Of a DNA stretch of 5,333 nucleotides, positions 1-5,333 are shown one piece after another. This stretch comes from Sphingomonadales bacterium (lineage in GTDB: Bacteria > Pseudomonadota > Alphaproteobacteria > Sphingomonadales > Sphingomonadaceae): the NCBI GenBank assembly GCA_018067055.1, contig JAGPVK010000352.1:1-5333 (forward strand), given 5' to 3'. Within the stretch, counting starts at the first letter, position 1. Every line of letters begins with the position of its first letter. The notes under the pieces were generated by a model. The model worked only from the letters and a program-made list of their open reading frames with translations. It searched no databases and was not told the DNA's origin. A program made the position numbers and the translations under genes.

Positions 1-17
1 AGCGCGTGCAGTTCTAG
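1..17 (+). CDS. Possible 3' end of an upstream rightward gene (partial)
   Basis: Reading from base 3 gives Arg-Val-Gln-Phe followed by a TAG stop at 15-17, eight bases before the stem of a strong terminator. A C-terminal Phe after alternating residues is common in outer-membrane beta-barrel proteins such as TonB-dependent receptors, but four residues cannot establish this. Frame 2 also stops nearby (20-22), so the frame is uncertain. The main support for any gene ending here is the rightward terminator that follows immediately. Confidence 0.3.
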
Positions 18-24
18 GTTGAAG

Positions 25-60
25 AGCTTCCCCTTCCTGACGGAGGGGGAAGCTTGATTT
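25..60 (+). terminator. Rho-independent terminator of the upstream gene
   Basis: Bases 25-37 pair with 42-54 to make a 13-bp stem with one G-U pair (T34-G45) and a TGAC loop at 38-41. The stem is GC-rich in the middle (CCCC/GGGG). It is followed by the T-rich run TGATTT to base 60. The short T-tract lies on the right side, so it best serves transcription arriving from the left. It separates whatever lies upstream from the exported-protein gene. Confidence 0.75.
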
Positions 61-168
61 GCCACTTGGGTAACCTCCAGTGATGATGTGGGTTCAAAGA
101 AGGATATCAATAGACTGAATCTGCCAGCCAAAGAAAGCGCCAACGACAGGCATTATAGCGAACCGGAT

Positions 169-188
169 TTGTGTATCCTCACACACAA
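169..188. repeat. Small inverted repeat TTGTGT-N8-ACACAA
   Basis: Bases 169-174 (TTGTGT) and 183-188 (ACACAA) are perfect reverse complements separated by eight bases. The dyad centre is about 80 bp upstream of the TTGACA hexamer at 259. The shape would suit a dimeric regulator, but six-base arms can arise by chance, so an operator role is only a guess. Confidence 0.2.
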
Positions 189-258
189 TTGCACCACTAC
201 AGGAACAGCTTTGCTGAAACGCTGTCTTTGACTGCCAGCTCAAGCACAGCGCATTTTC

Positions 259-287
259 TTGACAGACAGCTATTCTTGACCAAAGAT
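259..287 (+). promoter_or_regulatory. Candidate sigma-70-type promoter for the exported-protein gene
   Basis: A perfect -35 hexamer TTGACA lies at 259-264. With a 17-bp spacer, the matching -10 position is AAAGAT at 282-287, which matches only three of six consensus bases. Transcription would begin near 294, just ahead of the purine-rich ribosome binding site. Placement is sensible but the -10 is poor, and alphaproteobacterial -10 elements are often degenerate, so this is a tentative call. Confidence 0.28.
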
Positions 288-294
288 CTTTCCC

Positions 295-304
295 GAGGGG
301 GGGG
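295..304 (+). promoter_or_regulatory. Ribosome binding site containing a G8 tract
   Basis: The sequence GAGGGGGGGG (295-304) is the only Shine-Dalgarno-like element before the TTG start at 308. It contains eight consecutive G residues (297-304), so the register of anti-SD pairing can vary and the distance to the start is between about 3 and 9 bases. It supports the 308 start because no other initiation codon lies between the in-frame TGA at 260-262 and 308, apart from a non-standard ATT. Confidence 0.5.
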
Positions 305-307
305 CGA

Positions 308-1906
308 TTGGGCAAATTAAGTTCAGCGTGGCGCACGGTTGCTTTGGTGCTGGGGGGAGTGCTGTTTTCAGCCGTAACCCCGGCCTATGCCGAGGAATAT
401 CCGTGTTTTACCACGGCGTTTTCACCGAAGAATCAGAAGGAGGCCGAAGCGGGGGCACGCAAGGCGAAGCTTCTTGCTGCCGAAATGGCCGCCGAGTATC
501 GGCAGAAGTTCACCCTTGAAACCCTGACCGATATCGAGACCATGTATGGCAGCTACTTCACTGTAAGACGCGACTGGATCTCGGTTAAACGCGAGGGCGA
601 TACCCGGAAAGCAAAATTAACCGTCGAGAACACGGTCACCCACGCAATGTGGCCCTCGTTTCACGCCGACTTTATAGAGGCCTTGGCAATCGAACTCGAC
701 GCCCTGGATTATCGGACGGTCACCCCCACTTGCCCGACCAGATTTGATTCCTCACCCGATCTTTACAAGTCGGGACCGCACTATACATTTTTCATGTGGT
801 GGGATGGAACCATCGGAAAGCTCGAATATCAATATGACGGTTTCGCCAGCCGCAAAGCTATGGAGAAACTGATCAAGCTTCGTGCGAAAAAAGGCAATGG
901 ATTCACGATGAGACTGATCCTGACGGGGATGCCTTTATTGCCAACACCCTATACCGCAGGAGGGTTGCCCAAGGATCCCAATGATCCGAATTATCGGAAT
1001 GTGCTGGACGCGTACAGAATTCTACACGGCCTGGGAGAAAATGATGTGATTGCGCTCAATCAGCGTCTGCATGCCTTTCACAAATCGCGGGAAGAACTAT
1101 GGCGGTCTTGCCTGCCGAAAAGCCCCCAGGCCAGCAACCGGATTGGGCGGACCCGATGCCTGGGTGGTCCGATCCTGTCAAATCTGTCCGACCCAATGCG
1201 CTTTCACCTGGGTATGGCCGACAACGAGAAGTTGGCACGCCTGGCCGAATTCCAGACATGGGTAGATGATTTCGCAATCGCCTACGGCACGATGGCCCAA
1301 AGGGCGGCTTGGAAAAGTGCGGCAAAATATCGCGCTATGCAGTCCCAATGGGCAGCCGACGAGCGGCGTGCGCGTGCGCGCAGGCGCGCGAATAATGGGG
1401 ATTCCATACTCGCTGGCATAGCCGCCGGGCTGAACAATGCGGCAGGCAGCATGGCACGAGACAACCAGCATGCGGCGTCTGCGGCCAACGGGCGCTTCCG
1501 TGCGCAATATGGCTGCGCCCCTGGTCAATGCTCTTCCACATCTGCGGGCGGATCGGCAACTGCAGCGGGTACGACGCAGTCACCGTCCTCGCCGTCAGGG
1601 ACCCGACCAGCCAATATAACGGGATCCACCGCCAACCGATCAACGAGCCCCCGTGAAACCAAGCAAATGAATTTTTCCGAGTCCGCCATTTACAAGGATG
1701 GCAAGGCCTTGCGCAGCGACGCGGAAATGTGCGCCAAAATCTCGGTAGGCGAAAGCTATTTGGGAGGCGCTGTCCTTGCAAAGGAAGCTTGCAGTTGCAG
1801 CGACAAGTCGATGGGCCGAAAGCTCCGTGTTTGCGAAGTGCGGTTTTCCTATTCATCCGCTGTGATTAATCCCGAGGCGGCAAAGAAGGGATCGGACGCG
1901 CGGTAA
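308..1906 (+). CDS. Exported protein of unknown function, 532 residues, cysteine-containing
   Basis: I do not recognise the family. The start is TTG at 308, chosen because it gives a complete Sec-type signal peptide: a basic N-region (Lys3, Arg9), a hydrophobic core at about 11-23 and an Ala-Tyr-Ala cleavage site after residue 28. The mature part has ten cysteines (33, 142, 268, 284, 403, 408, 475, 495, 497, 509), which suits disulphide bonding in the periplasm. Residues 30-345 look globular and partly helical, with aromatic-rich stretches near 159-176 (FFMWWDG). Residues 351-361 are strongly basic (Arg/Ala). Residues 409-450 are a Ser/Thr/Gly/Pro linker, and 454-518 form a small C-terminal unit containing Cys-Ser-Cys (495-497). 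There is no lipobox and no obvious membrane segment after the signal. It stands alone: a terminator precedes it and a convergent gene follows. Being open over 1.6 kb with a signal peptide makes it a real gene; the function is unknown. Confidence 0.85.
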   Translation: MGKLSSAWRTVALVLGGVLFSAVTPAYAEEYPCFTTAFSPKNQKEAEAGARKAKLLAAEMAAEYRQKFTLETLTDIETMYGSYFTVRRDWISVKREGDTRKAKLTVENTVTHAMWPSFHADFIEALAIELDALDYRTVTPTCPTRFDSSPDLYKSGPHYTFFMWWDGTIGKLEYQYDGFASRKAMEKLIKLRAKKGNGFTMRLILTGMPLLPTPYTAGGLPKDPNDPNYRNVLDAYRILHGLGENDVIALNQRLHAFHKSREELWRSCLPKSPQASNRIGRTRCLGGPILSNLSDPMRFHLGMADNEKLARLAEFQTWVDDFAIAYGTMAQRAAWKSAAKYRAMQSQWAADERRARARRRANNGDSILAGIAAGLNNAAGSMARDNQHAASAANGRFRAQYGCAPGQCSSTSAGGSATAAGTTQSPSSPSGTRPANITGSTANRSTSPRETKQMNFSESAIYKDGKALRSDAEMCAKISVGESYLGGAVLAKEACSCSDKSMGRKLRVCEVRFSYSSAVINPEAAKKGSDAR

Positions 1907-1929
1907 TACCAATTCGGATACCAGCCTTG

Positions 1930-1945
1930 CAAAAATTTATTTTTG
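1930..1945. repeat. A/T-rich hairpin in the convergent intergenic gap
   Basis: CAAAAAT (1930-1936) and ATTTTTG (1939-1945) are perfect reverse complements; in RNA this would make a 6-bp stem with a 4-base loop. It lies 23 bp after the stop of the rightward exported-protein gene and stands out as A/T-rich. It is not GC-rich and no separate T-tract follows, so it is at best a weak bidirectional terminator. The rest of 1907-2028 holds no gene. Confidence 0.3.
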
Positions 1946-2003
1946 GCTCCCATGCAGTCCAGCGACACCAACTTTAAAGTCCACTATGGAAATGCAACAC
2001 ATG

Positions 2004-2028
2004 CGAGAAAAACCGGCTCGCCTTCCGA
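2004..2028 (-). terminator. Weak candidate terminator after the crotonase-family gene
   Basis: On the minus strand the stop codon is followed directly by TCGG, an 8-base loop, CCGG and then five T residues. The stem is only four base pairs with one G-U pair, so it is marginal, but the T-run right after it and its position at the gene end are what a short intrinsic terminator would show. Confidence 0.3.
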
Positions 2029-2772
2029 TCACTTGCCCTTGCCTGTAAAGGCCCCGATCCGCTCCGGCATATCCGGCCCGTGGCCTTCGCTCTCCATCAC
2101 TTCCCACTGCAGCCCTGCGTCGAGTGGACCGCCATCGGTTGCCTCGAGCAGTCGCTTGTTCGCCGCATGCGAGAAGCCGGAATTGGCGACAATCCTTTTC
2201 GCCAGCGCGTCAATCTCGGCATCGAACTGCGCGAGCGGCACGGCATATTCGGCCAGACCGATGCGCACCGCTTCCTCGGCGTTGATCATGTCGGCGGTAA
2301 ACATCAGCCGCTTGGCAGTGGCGATGCCGACCCGGCGCGGCAGGCGCTGGCTCATCCCCCAGACCGGGGTCAGCGCCCATTTCGCGTGGGTATCGCCGAA
2401 CCGCGCGCTATCCGCTGCCAGAATGAAGTCCGCCGCCAACGCAACCTCTAATGCCCCGGTATAGCAATGGCCGTGCACCGCGGCGATTACCGGCTTCGGC
2501 AGTTTTTCAAGCATCCGCAGTGTTTCCGAATGCCAGCCGCGCGATGGCACCGCCTCGCCTTCGGCAATATCTCCCAGATCGTGGCCTGCCGAAAAACATT
2601 TGCCTGCGCCGCGCAGCACGACGCAACCGATGCTGTCGTCCTTGCGCAGATCGGCGACATGGTCGCGCAATTCCCGAAACATCGCCACGGTCAGGGCGTT
2701 CAGCTTGTCGGGGCGGTTCAGGGTCAGCAGGGTCCAGCCGTTTCGGTCTTCGCGCAGCACCAAGTCAGTCAT
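2029..2772 (-). CDS. Enoyl-CoA hydratase/isomerase (crotonase) family protein
   Basis: A 247-residue crotonase-fold protein, normal length for the family, expected to be cytoplasmic and to act on an acyl-CoA thioester. Visible landmarks are NRPDKLNALT (19-28), the CoA/oxyanion loop FSAGHDL (60-66), the second oxyanion Gly106 and Glu109 in GALEVALAADF, then RFGDTHAKWALTPVWGMSQRLPRRVG (124-149). Glu109 aligns with Glu144 of rat mitochondrial enoyl-CoA hydratase. The position of its Glu164 is His129 here, so simple hydratase chemistry is not assured; isomerase, hydrolase or another crotonase reaction is possible. The start at 2772 is preferred because AAGGG lies 9 bases upstream; an ATG two codons earlier (2778) has only 3 bases of spacing. 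A longer open frame to 2868 merely reads through an intergenic repeat. It follows the acyl-CoA synthetase gene on the same strand with a 120-bp gap, which suggests co-transcription. Confidence 0.93.
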   Translation of the reverse strand: MTDLVLREDRNGWTLLTLNRPDKLNALTVAMFRELRDHVADLRKDDSIGCVVLRGAGKCFSAGHDLGDIAEGEAVPSRGWHSETLRMLEKLPKPVIAAVHGHCYTGALEVALAADFILAADSARFGDTHAKWALTPVWGMSQRLPRRVGIATAKRLMFTADMINAEEAVRIGLAEYAVPLAQFDAEIDALAKRIVANSGFSHAANKRLLEATDGGPLDAGLQWEVMESEGHGPDMPERIGAFTGKGK

Positions 2773-2795
2773 AACCATTAGCCCTTGTCCAAATA

Positions 2796-2864
2796 CCGTT
2801 CGTGCTGAGCTTGTCGAAGTACCTCTCGACGCGAAATGCCCTTCGACAGGCTCAGGGCGAACGG
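2796..2864. repeat. Sphingomonad-type intergenic palindromic repeat
   Basis: Left arm 2796-2819 and right arm 2841-2864 are inverted copies matching at 21 of 24 positions, separated by a 21-base middle segment (2820-2840). The arms carry the words CTGAGC and TGTCGAAG with CCGTTCG at the outer end. From memory this matches a very common dispersed intergenic repeat of Sphingopyxis, Sphingomonas and relatives. Transcribed, it would form a long hairpin between the synthetase and the crotonase-family gene, and could affect mRNA stability or relative expression. Its translation in the frame of the downstream gene gives a PEPVEG-type peptide, which is why that gene's frame appears open farther upstream. 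Confidence 0.85.
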
Positions 2865-2892
2865 CCAAATATCAACCATAAAATTCTATCGA

Positions 2893-4479
2893 TCAGTTGA
2901 CCGCCCGATCCCTGCCTTCCCAATAAGGCGCCCGCAGGTCCTTGCGCAAGATCTTGCCCGAGGGATTGCGCGGCAGCGCCTCGATGAAGTCGATCGACTT
3001 GGGACATTTATAGCCGGCGATGCGGGTGCGCGCGTCGGCGATCAGTTCCGCCTCGGTCAGCTCCTGCCCTGCCTTCACGACCACACAGGCCTTGACCGCC
3101 TCACCCCATTTTTCATCGGGTACGCCGATCACCGCGACATCGGCCACCTTCGGATTGGCGTAGAGCGCGTTCTCGACTTCCGCCGGATAGACATTCTCGC
3201 CGCCCGATATGATCATATCTTTGAGCCGGTCCTGGATATAGAGATAGCCGTCCTCGTCGAGCGAGCCTGCATCGCCGGTCCGCAGCCAGCCGTCCGCATC
3301 GATCGTTTCCGCCGTGGCCTCGGGCCGGTTCCAATAGCCTTTCATGTTCTTCGCCGAGCGGGTAGCGATCTCGCCGATGGTATAGGGCGGCAGCGTCTCG
3401 CCGGTCTCCGGATCGATGATCTTGATCTCGACACCGGGCAGAGGCGTGCCCACCGAGCGCATCTTGTCGTTGCCATTGACATCATGGTCTTCGGGATTGA
3501 GCGTGGTGATCGTGCCCGATGTCTCCGTCATCCCGTACATTTGGACGAAACCGCAGCCGAGCACATCCATCGCCTGCTTCATCAGCTCGAGCGGAATCGG
3601 CGAAGCGCCATAGGTGATATATTTGAGGTTGGAGAAATCGACATCCTTCGCCCGCGGATGATTGAGCAATATCTGGATCGCCGCCGGAACCATGAAGATT
3701 TTCGAGATATTATATTGCGCGATCAGGTCCAGCGCCTGGGTCGGATCATATTCCGGCAAGACAATCGCACTGCCGCCGGTAAACATCACCGCCAGCCCGG
3801 TGCCGGTGCCGCTGATGTGGAAACAGGGCATGGCGAGCAGAGTGATCTCGCCCGGCACCGGCTTCTGCCAGTCCATCAGATCCTCTTCGCTGACCCCGGC
3901 GCTGCGCGACGAGAAGATCGAGCCATTGGTCATGATCGCGCCCTTGGGGTGGCCGGTCGTGCCCGAAGTATAGAGCTGCAGCGCGTCGTCATCCTCGGCG
4001 CAGGGGATCATCGGATCGACAGGATCAAAGCTATCGCGCCAAGCGGGGTAGCCGGGGAACTCCCCTTCCGCCTTCTCGCTGCCCAGGATCAGCTCGACAT
4101 GGTCCAGATTATCTCTGATCTTGCCCGCCAGTTCATTAAAACCGGGGCCGATGAAGAGAATCTTGGCTTGGCAATCGTTCAGGATATAGGCAACCTCGGG
4201 CGGTGCCAGCCGCCAGTTGACCGGCACCATCACCGCGCCCAGCTTGGCGGCTCCAACCAGTATTTCAAAATAGAGATGGCTGTTCTTGCCCATATAGGCG
4301 ACCCGGTCGCCCTTGCGGACACCCTTGGACGCCAACGCCTGCGCCGCCCGGTTGCTGCCGGCATCGAGCGCGGCATAGGTCATCTCGTCGCCTTCAAAGG
4401 TGAAGACCACCGCATCCGGCTGTTGCTGCGCCTGAAAGCGCACCACGTCGCCAATCGAAATAATATCTTCTTCTCTCAT
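2893..4479 (-). CDS. Acyl-CoA synthetase (AMP-forming, class I adenylate-forming enzyme)
   Basis: A 528-residue cytoplasmic ligase that would activate a carboxylic acid with ATP to an acyl-adenylate and then to the CoA thioester. All core motifs are intact: the phosphate-binding loop YTSGTTGHPKG (170-180), YGMTET (315-320), RTGD (400-403), the hinge region DRLKDMIISGGENVYP (417-432) and the C-terminal PRNPSGKILRK (503-513) with the catalytic Lys509. Length and spacing are typical of the FadD/medium-to-long-chain group, but the substrate (fatty, aromatic or terpenoid/steroid side-chain acid) cannot be fixed from sequence. The ATG at 4479 is preferred over one 17 codons upstream because AGAGGA lies 7 bases before it and the upstream ATG has no ribosome binding site. 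It is the first gene of a leftward pair with the crotonase-family gene, and it diverges from the TIM-barrel gene. Confidence 0.95.
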   Translation of the reverse strand: MREEDIISIGDVVRFQAQQQPDAVVFTFEGDEMTYAALDAGSNRAAQALASKGVRKGDRVAYMGKNSHLYFEILVGAAKLGAVMVPVNWRLAPPEVAYILNDCQAKILFIGPGFNELAGKIRDNLDHVELILGSEKAEGEFPGYPAWRDSFDPVDPMIPCAEDDDALQLYTSGTTGHPKGAIMTNGSIFSSRSAGVSEEDLMDWQKPVPGEITLLAMPCFHISGTGTGLAVMFTGGSAIVLPEYDPTQALDLIAQYNISKIFMVPAAIQILLNHPRAKDVDFSNLKYITYGASPIPLELMKQAMDVLGCGFVQMYGMTETSGTITTLNPEDHDVNGNDKMRSVGTPLPGVEIKIIDPETGETLPPYTIGEIATRSAKNMKGYWNRPEATAETIDADGWLRTGDAGSLDEDGYLYIQDRLKDMIISGGENVYPAEVENALYANPKVADVAVIGVPDEKWGEAVKACVVVKAGQELTEAELIADARTRIAGYKCPKSIDFIEALPRNPSGKILRKDLRAPYWEGRDRAVN

Positions 4480-4486
4480 GCAAATA

Positions 4487-4492
4487 TCCTCT
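4487..4492 (-). promoter_or_regulatory. Shine-Dalgarno site that decides the synthetase start
   Basis: On the minus strand AGAGGA ends seven bases before the ATG at 4479. This fixes the start there and not at the in-frame ATG at 4530, which is preceded by a pyrimidine run (CCTCTCT) and has no purine-rich element. Confidence 0.7.
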
Positions 4493-4534
4493 GTGCGCGA
4501 TTCCGCGATCGGCTTTTCCATAAGATACATAGAG

Positions 4535-4556
4535 AGGCTGCGATATGATACAGCCT
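4535..4556. promoter_or_regulatory. Candidate operator dyad in the divergent intergenic region
   Basis: AGGCTG (4535-4540) and CAGCCT (4551-4556) are perfect inverted repeats around an A/T-rich 10-base centre, within the 145-bp gap between two divergent genes. The centre is 66 bp from the synthetase ATG and 80 bp from the TIM-barrel ATG, a position suited to a dimeric regulator (TetR-, MarR- or LysR-type) acting on both. No regulator gene is in the window, and clear -10/-35 pairs were not found, so function is inference. Confidence 0.3.
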
Positions 4557-4624
4557 AGCAGATTGACTAGCCGCGAAGCCCTGAATCCGGTGGCGTTGCA
4601 GCGTCATTCTTCTAGAGTTGGTCC

Positions 4625-5333
4625 ATGCACCAGCTGGCATTGCACCAGATAACGATGATGGAGGGCGGACCGGAAGGCCTTGTCCGCTTCGCCGCGGAAG
4701 CCGGGCTTGACGGAGTCTGCTTGTTCACCGCGACCCCGCTCGACGCCAACGGCCGGGACATGTTCCCGGTGATCGATCCGAAAGCGGCGACATCGTTCAA
4801 ACGCCTGCTCCGCGACCATGATATACGGATCATCAACGCCGAATATTTTCCGGTGATGCCGGAACGCGACGTAGCGGATTATCTGCCTGCCATCACTCTT
4901 GCCGCAGAACTGGGCGCGAAGCGTCTGGTCACCCATGTTCACGAAACCGACCGACAACGGGCGGAGGATCAACTGTCGCGCCTGTGCATATTGGCGCGCG
5001 AAAATGGATTGGGAGTCGGCCTGGAATTCACTGGCTTTGCTGCTGGCTGCAACAGCCTGAGCAGCGCCGCCGCCCTGCATGATCGCATCAACCAGCCCAA
5101 TCTGACGATCGCGATCGACGCGCTGCACCTGTTCCGTACCGGCGGTACCCTGGAACAAGTACAGGCGATCGACCCGGCGATCATCGGCTATGCCCAGCTC
5201 TGCGATGGCCCGGACTTCCGCTTGTCGGACAATTATCTGGGAGAGGCGATGAACCGGATGGTTCCCGAAGAAGGCGTGTTTCCGCTGCGCGATTTGGTGG
5301 CGTTGCTCGGTCCGCATGTCGATATCGATATCG
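4625..5333 (+). CDS. Sugar phosphate isomerase/epimerase-like TIM-barrel protein (3' truncated by window)
   Basis: The frame from ATG 4625 is open to the window edge (236 residues), so the stop is not seen. It reads as a xylose-isomerase-like TIM barrel: first strand LALHQIT (4-10), NAEYFPV (71-77), LVTHVHET (101-108), VGLEFTGF (131-138), IAIDALHLFRTGG (162-174), YAQLCDGP (189-196). Glu134 and Asp165 are in the positions of two metal ligands of this superfamily and His168 in the usual DxxH, while Gln191 sits where many members have His. The protein ends at ...VDIDI, and the next codon begins with G, consistent with the final metal-binding Glu expected there. The start is chosen because it begins right before the first strand; TAG at 4613-4615 closes the frame upstream, and the ribosome site is weak (GAG, 7 bases before). 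The reaction is unknown: isomerase, epimerase or dehydratase on a polar or ring-derived substrate are all possible. It diverges from the acyl-CoA synthetase gene. Confidence 0.85.
   Translation, partial: MHQLALHQITMMEGGPEGLVRFAAEAGLDGVCLFTATPLDANGRDMFPVIDPKAATSFKRLLRDHDIRIINAEYFPVMPERDVADYLPAITLAAELGAKRLVTHVHETDRQRAEDQLSRLCILARENGLGVGLEFTGFAAGCNSLSSAAALHDRINQPNLTIAIDALHLFRTGGTLEQVQAIDPAIIGYAQLCDGPDFRLSDNYLGEAMNRMVPEEGVFPLRDLVALLGPHVDIDI

Larger units (their letters stand above)
61..307. other. Non-coding leader region, no supported gene
   Basis: About 250 bases between the terminator and the TTG start at 308. A leftward 80-residue open frame (94-336) crosses it, but that frame overlaps the next gene's signal-peptide coding region, has no family features and is probably chance. 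The stretch looks less GC-rich than the catabolic genes to the right. It carries a small dyad (169-188), three TTGAC words (228, 259, 276), one of them a full TTGACA, and a G8 run at the ribosome binding site. Confidence 0.5.

Noticed and set aside
94..336. An 80-residue leftward open frame upstream of the exported-protein gene.
   Set aside because: It overlaps the signal-peptide coding region on the opposite strand, has no family features and would place two genes head-on over the ribosome binding site.
1335..1856. A 173-residue leftward open frame and smaller neighbours within the exported-protein gene.
   Set aside because: The Arg/Pro/Cys-rich composition without domains is typical of antisense reading, and the sense frame has a signal peptide.
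1943..2464. A 173-residue rightward open frame starting in the convergent gap.
   Set aside because: Most of it is antisense to the crotonase-family gene, and the Ser/Ala-rich translation has no motif.
4480..4530. A 17-codon N-terminal extension of the acyl-CoA synthetase to an ATG at 4530.
   Set aside because: No ribosome binding site precedes 4530, while AGAGGA with 7-base spacing precedes the ATG at 4479, and family members begin near that point.
2836..4548. A 570-residue rightward open frame, longer than the synthetase gene it opposes.
   Set aside because: It is antisense to a gene with every adenylate-forming motif intact, begins inside the intergenic repeat and shows no domain. Long antisense frames are expected opposite GC-rich genes with strong third-position bias.
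4563..4591. TTGACT at 4563-4568 as a promoter for the TIM-barrel gene.
   Set aside because: With 16-18 bp spacing no reasonable -10 hexamer follows, so the match to -35 alone is not enough.
4604..5317. A 237-residue leftward open frame.
   Set aside because: It is the antisense shadow of the TIM-barrel gene, whose plus-strand translation has recognisable strands and metal-ligand motifs.

Overview
The window looks like chromosomal DNA from a sphingomonad-type alphaproteobacterium (Sphingopyxis/Sphingorhabdus-like). The main clue is a 69-bp imperfect palindrome at 2796-2864. I recognise it from memory as a dispersed intergenic repeat of Sphingomonadales, the kind that gives spurious peptides such as 'PEPVEG' and 'FDRLRANG' when translated. 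GC-rich, C/G-ending codons in the catabolic genes and short Shine-Dalgarno-led starts fit this. The assignment is inference.

Layout. Bases 1-60 hold the likely tail of a rightward gene and a strong Rho-independent terminator. Bases 61-307 hold no gene that I can support, but they contain a small dyad and a candidate promoter. Bases 308-1906 (+) encode a 532-residue exported protein with a clear signal peptide, ten cysteines in the mature part and a low-complexity linker; I do not recognise its family. It converges on two leftward genes. These are a class I AMP-forming acyl-CoA synthetase (2893-4479, -) and, downstream of it, an enoyl-CoA hydratase/isomerase-family protein (2029-2772, -), with the palindromic repeat in the 120-bp gap between them. 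From 4625 (+), diverging from the synthetase, runs a sugar-phosphate isomerase/epimerase-like TIM-barrel protein that the window edge cuts off.

How the genes fit together. The synthetase would activate a carboxylic acid to its CoA thioester, and the crotonase-fold enzyme would act on a CoA thioester, so the pair looks like part of an acid-degradation module. The TIM-barrel gene shares the divergent intergenic region, where a perfect 6-bp dyad (AGGCTG-N10-CAGCCT) could be a common operator. The actual substrate cannot be read from the sequence. The crotonase-fold protein keeps one of the two classical catalytic glutamates and has His at the other, so it may not be an ordinary hydratase.

I found no tRNA, rRNA, CRISPR array, insertion sequence or phage gene. 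The least explained items are the exported 532-residue protein and the G8 tract that forms its ribosome binding site ahead of a TTG start.
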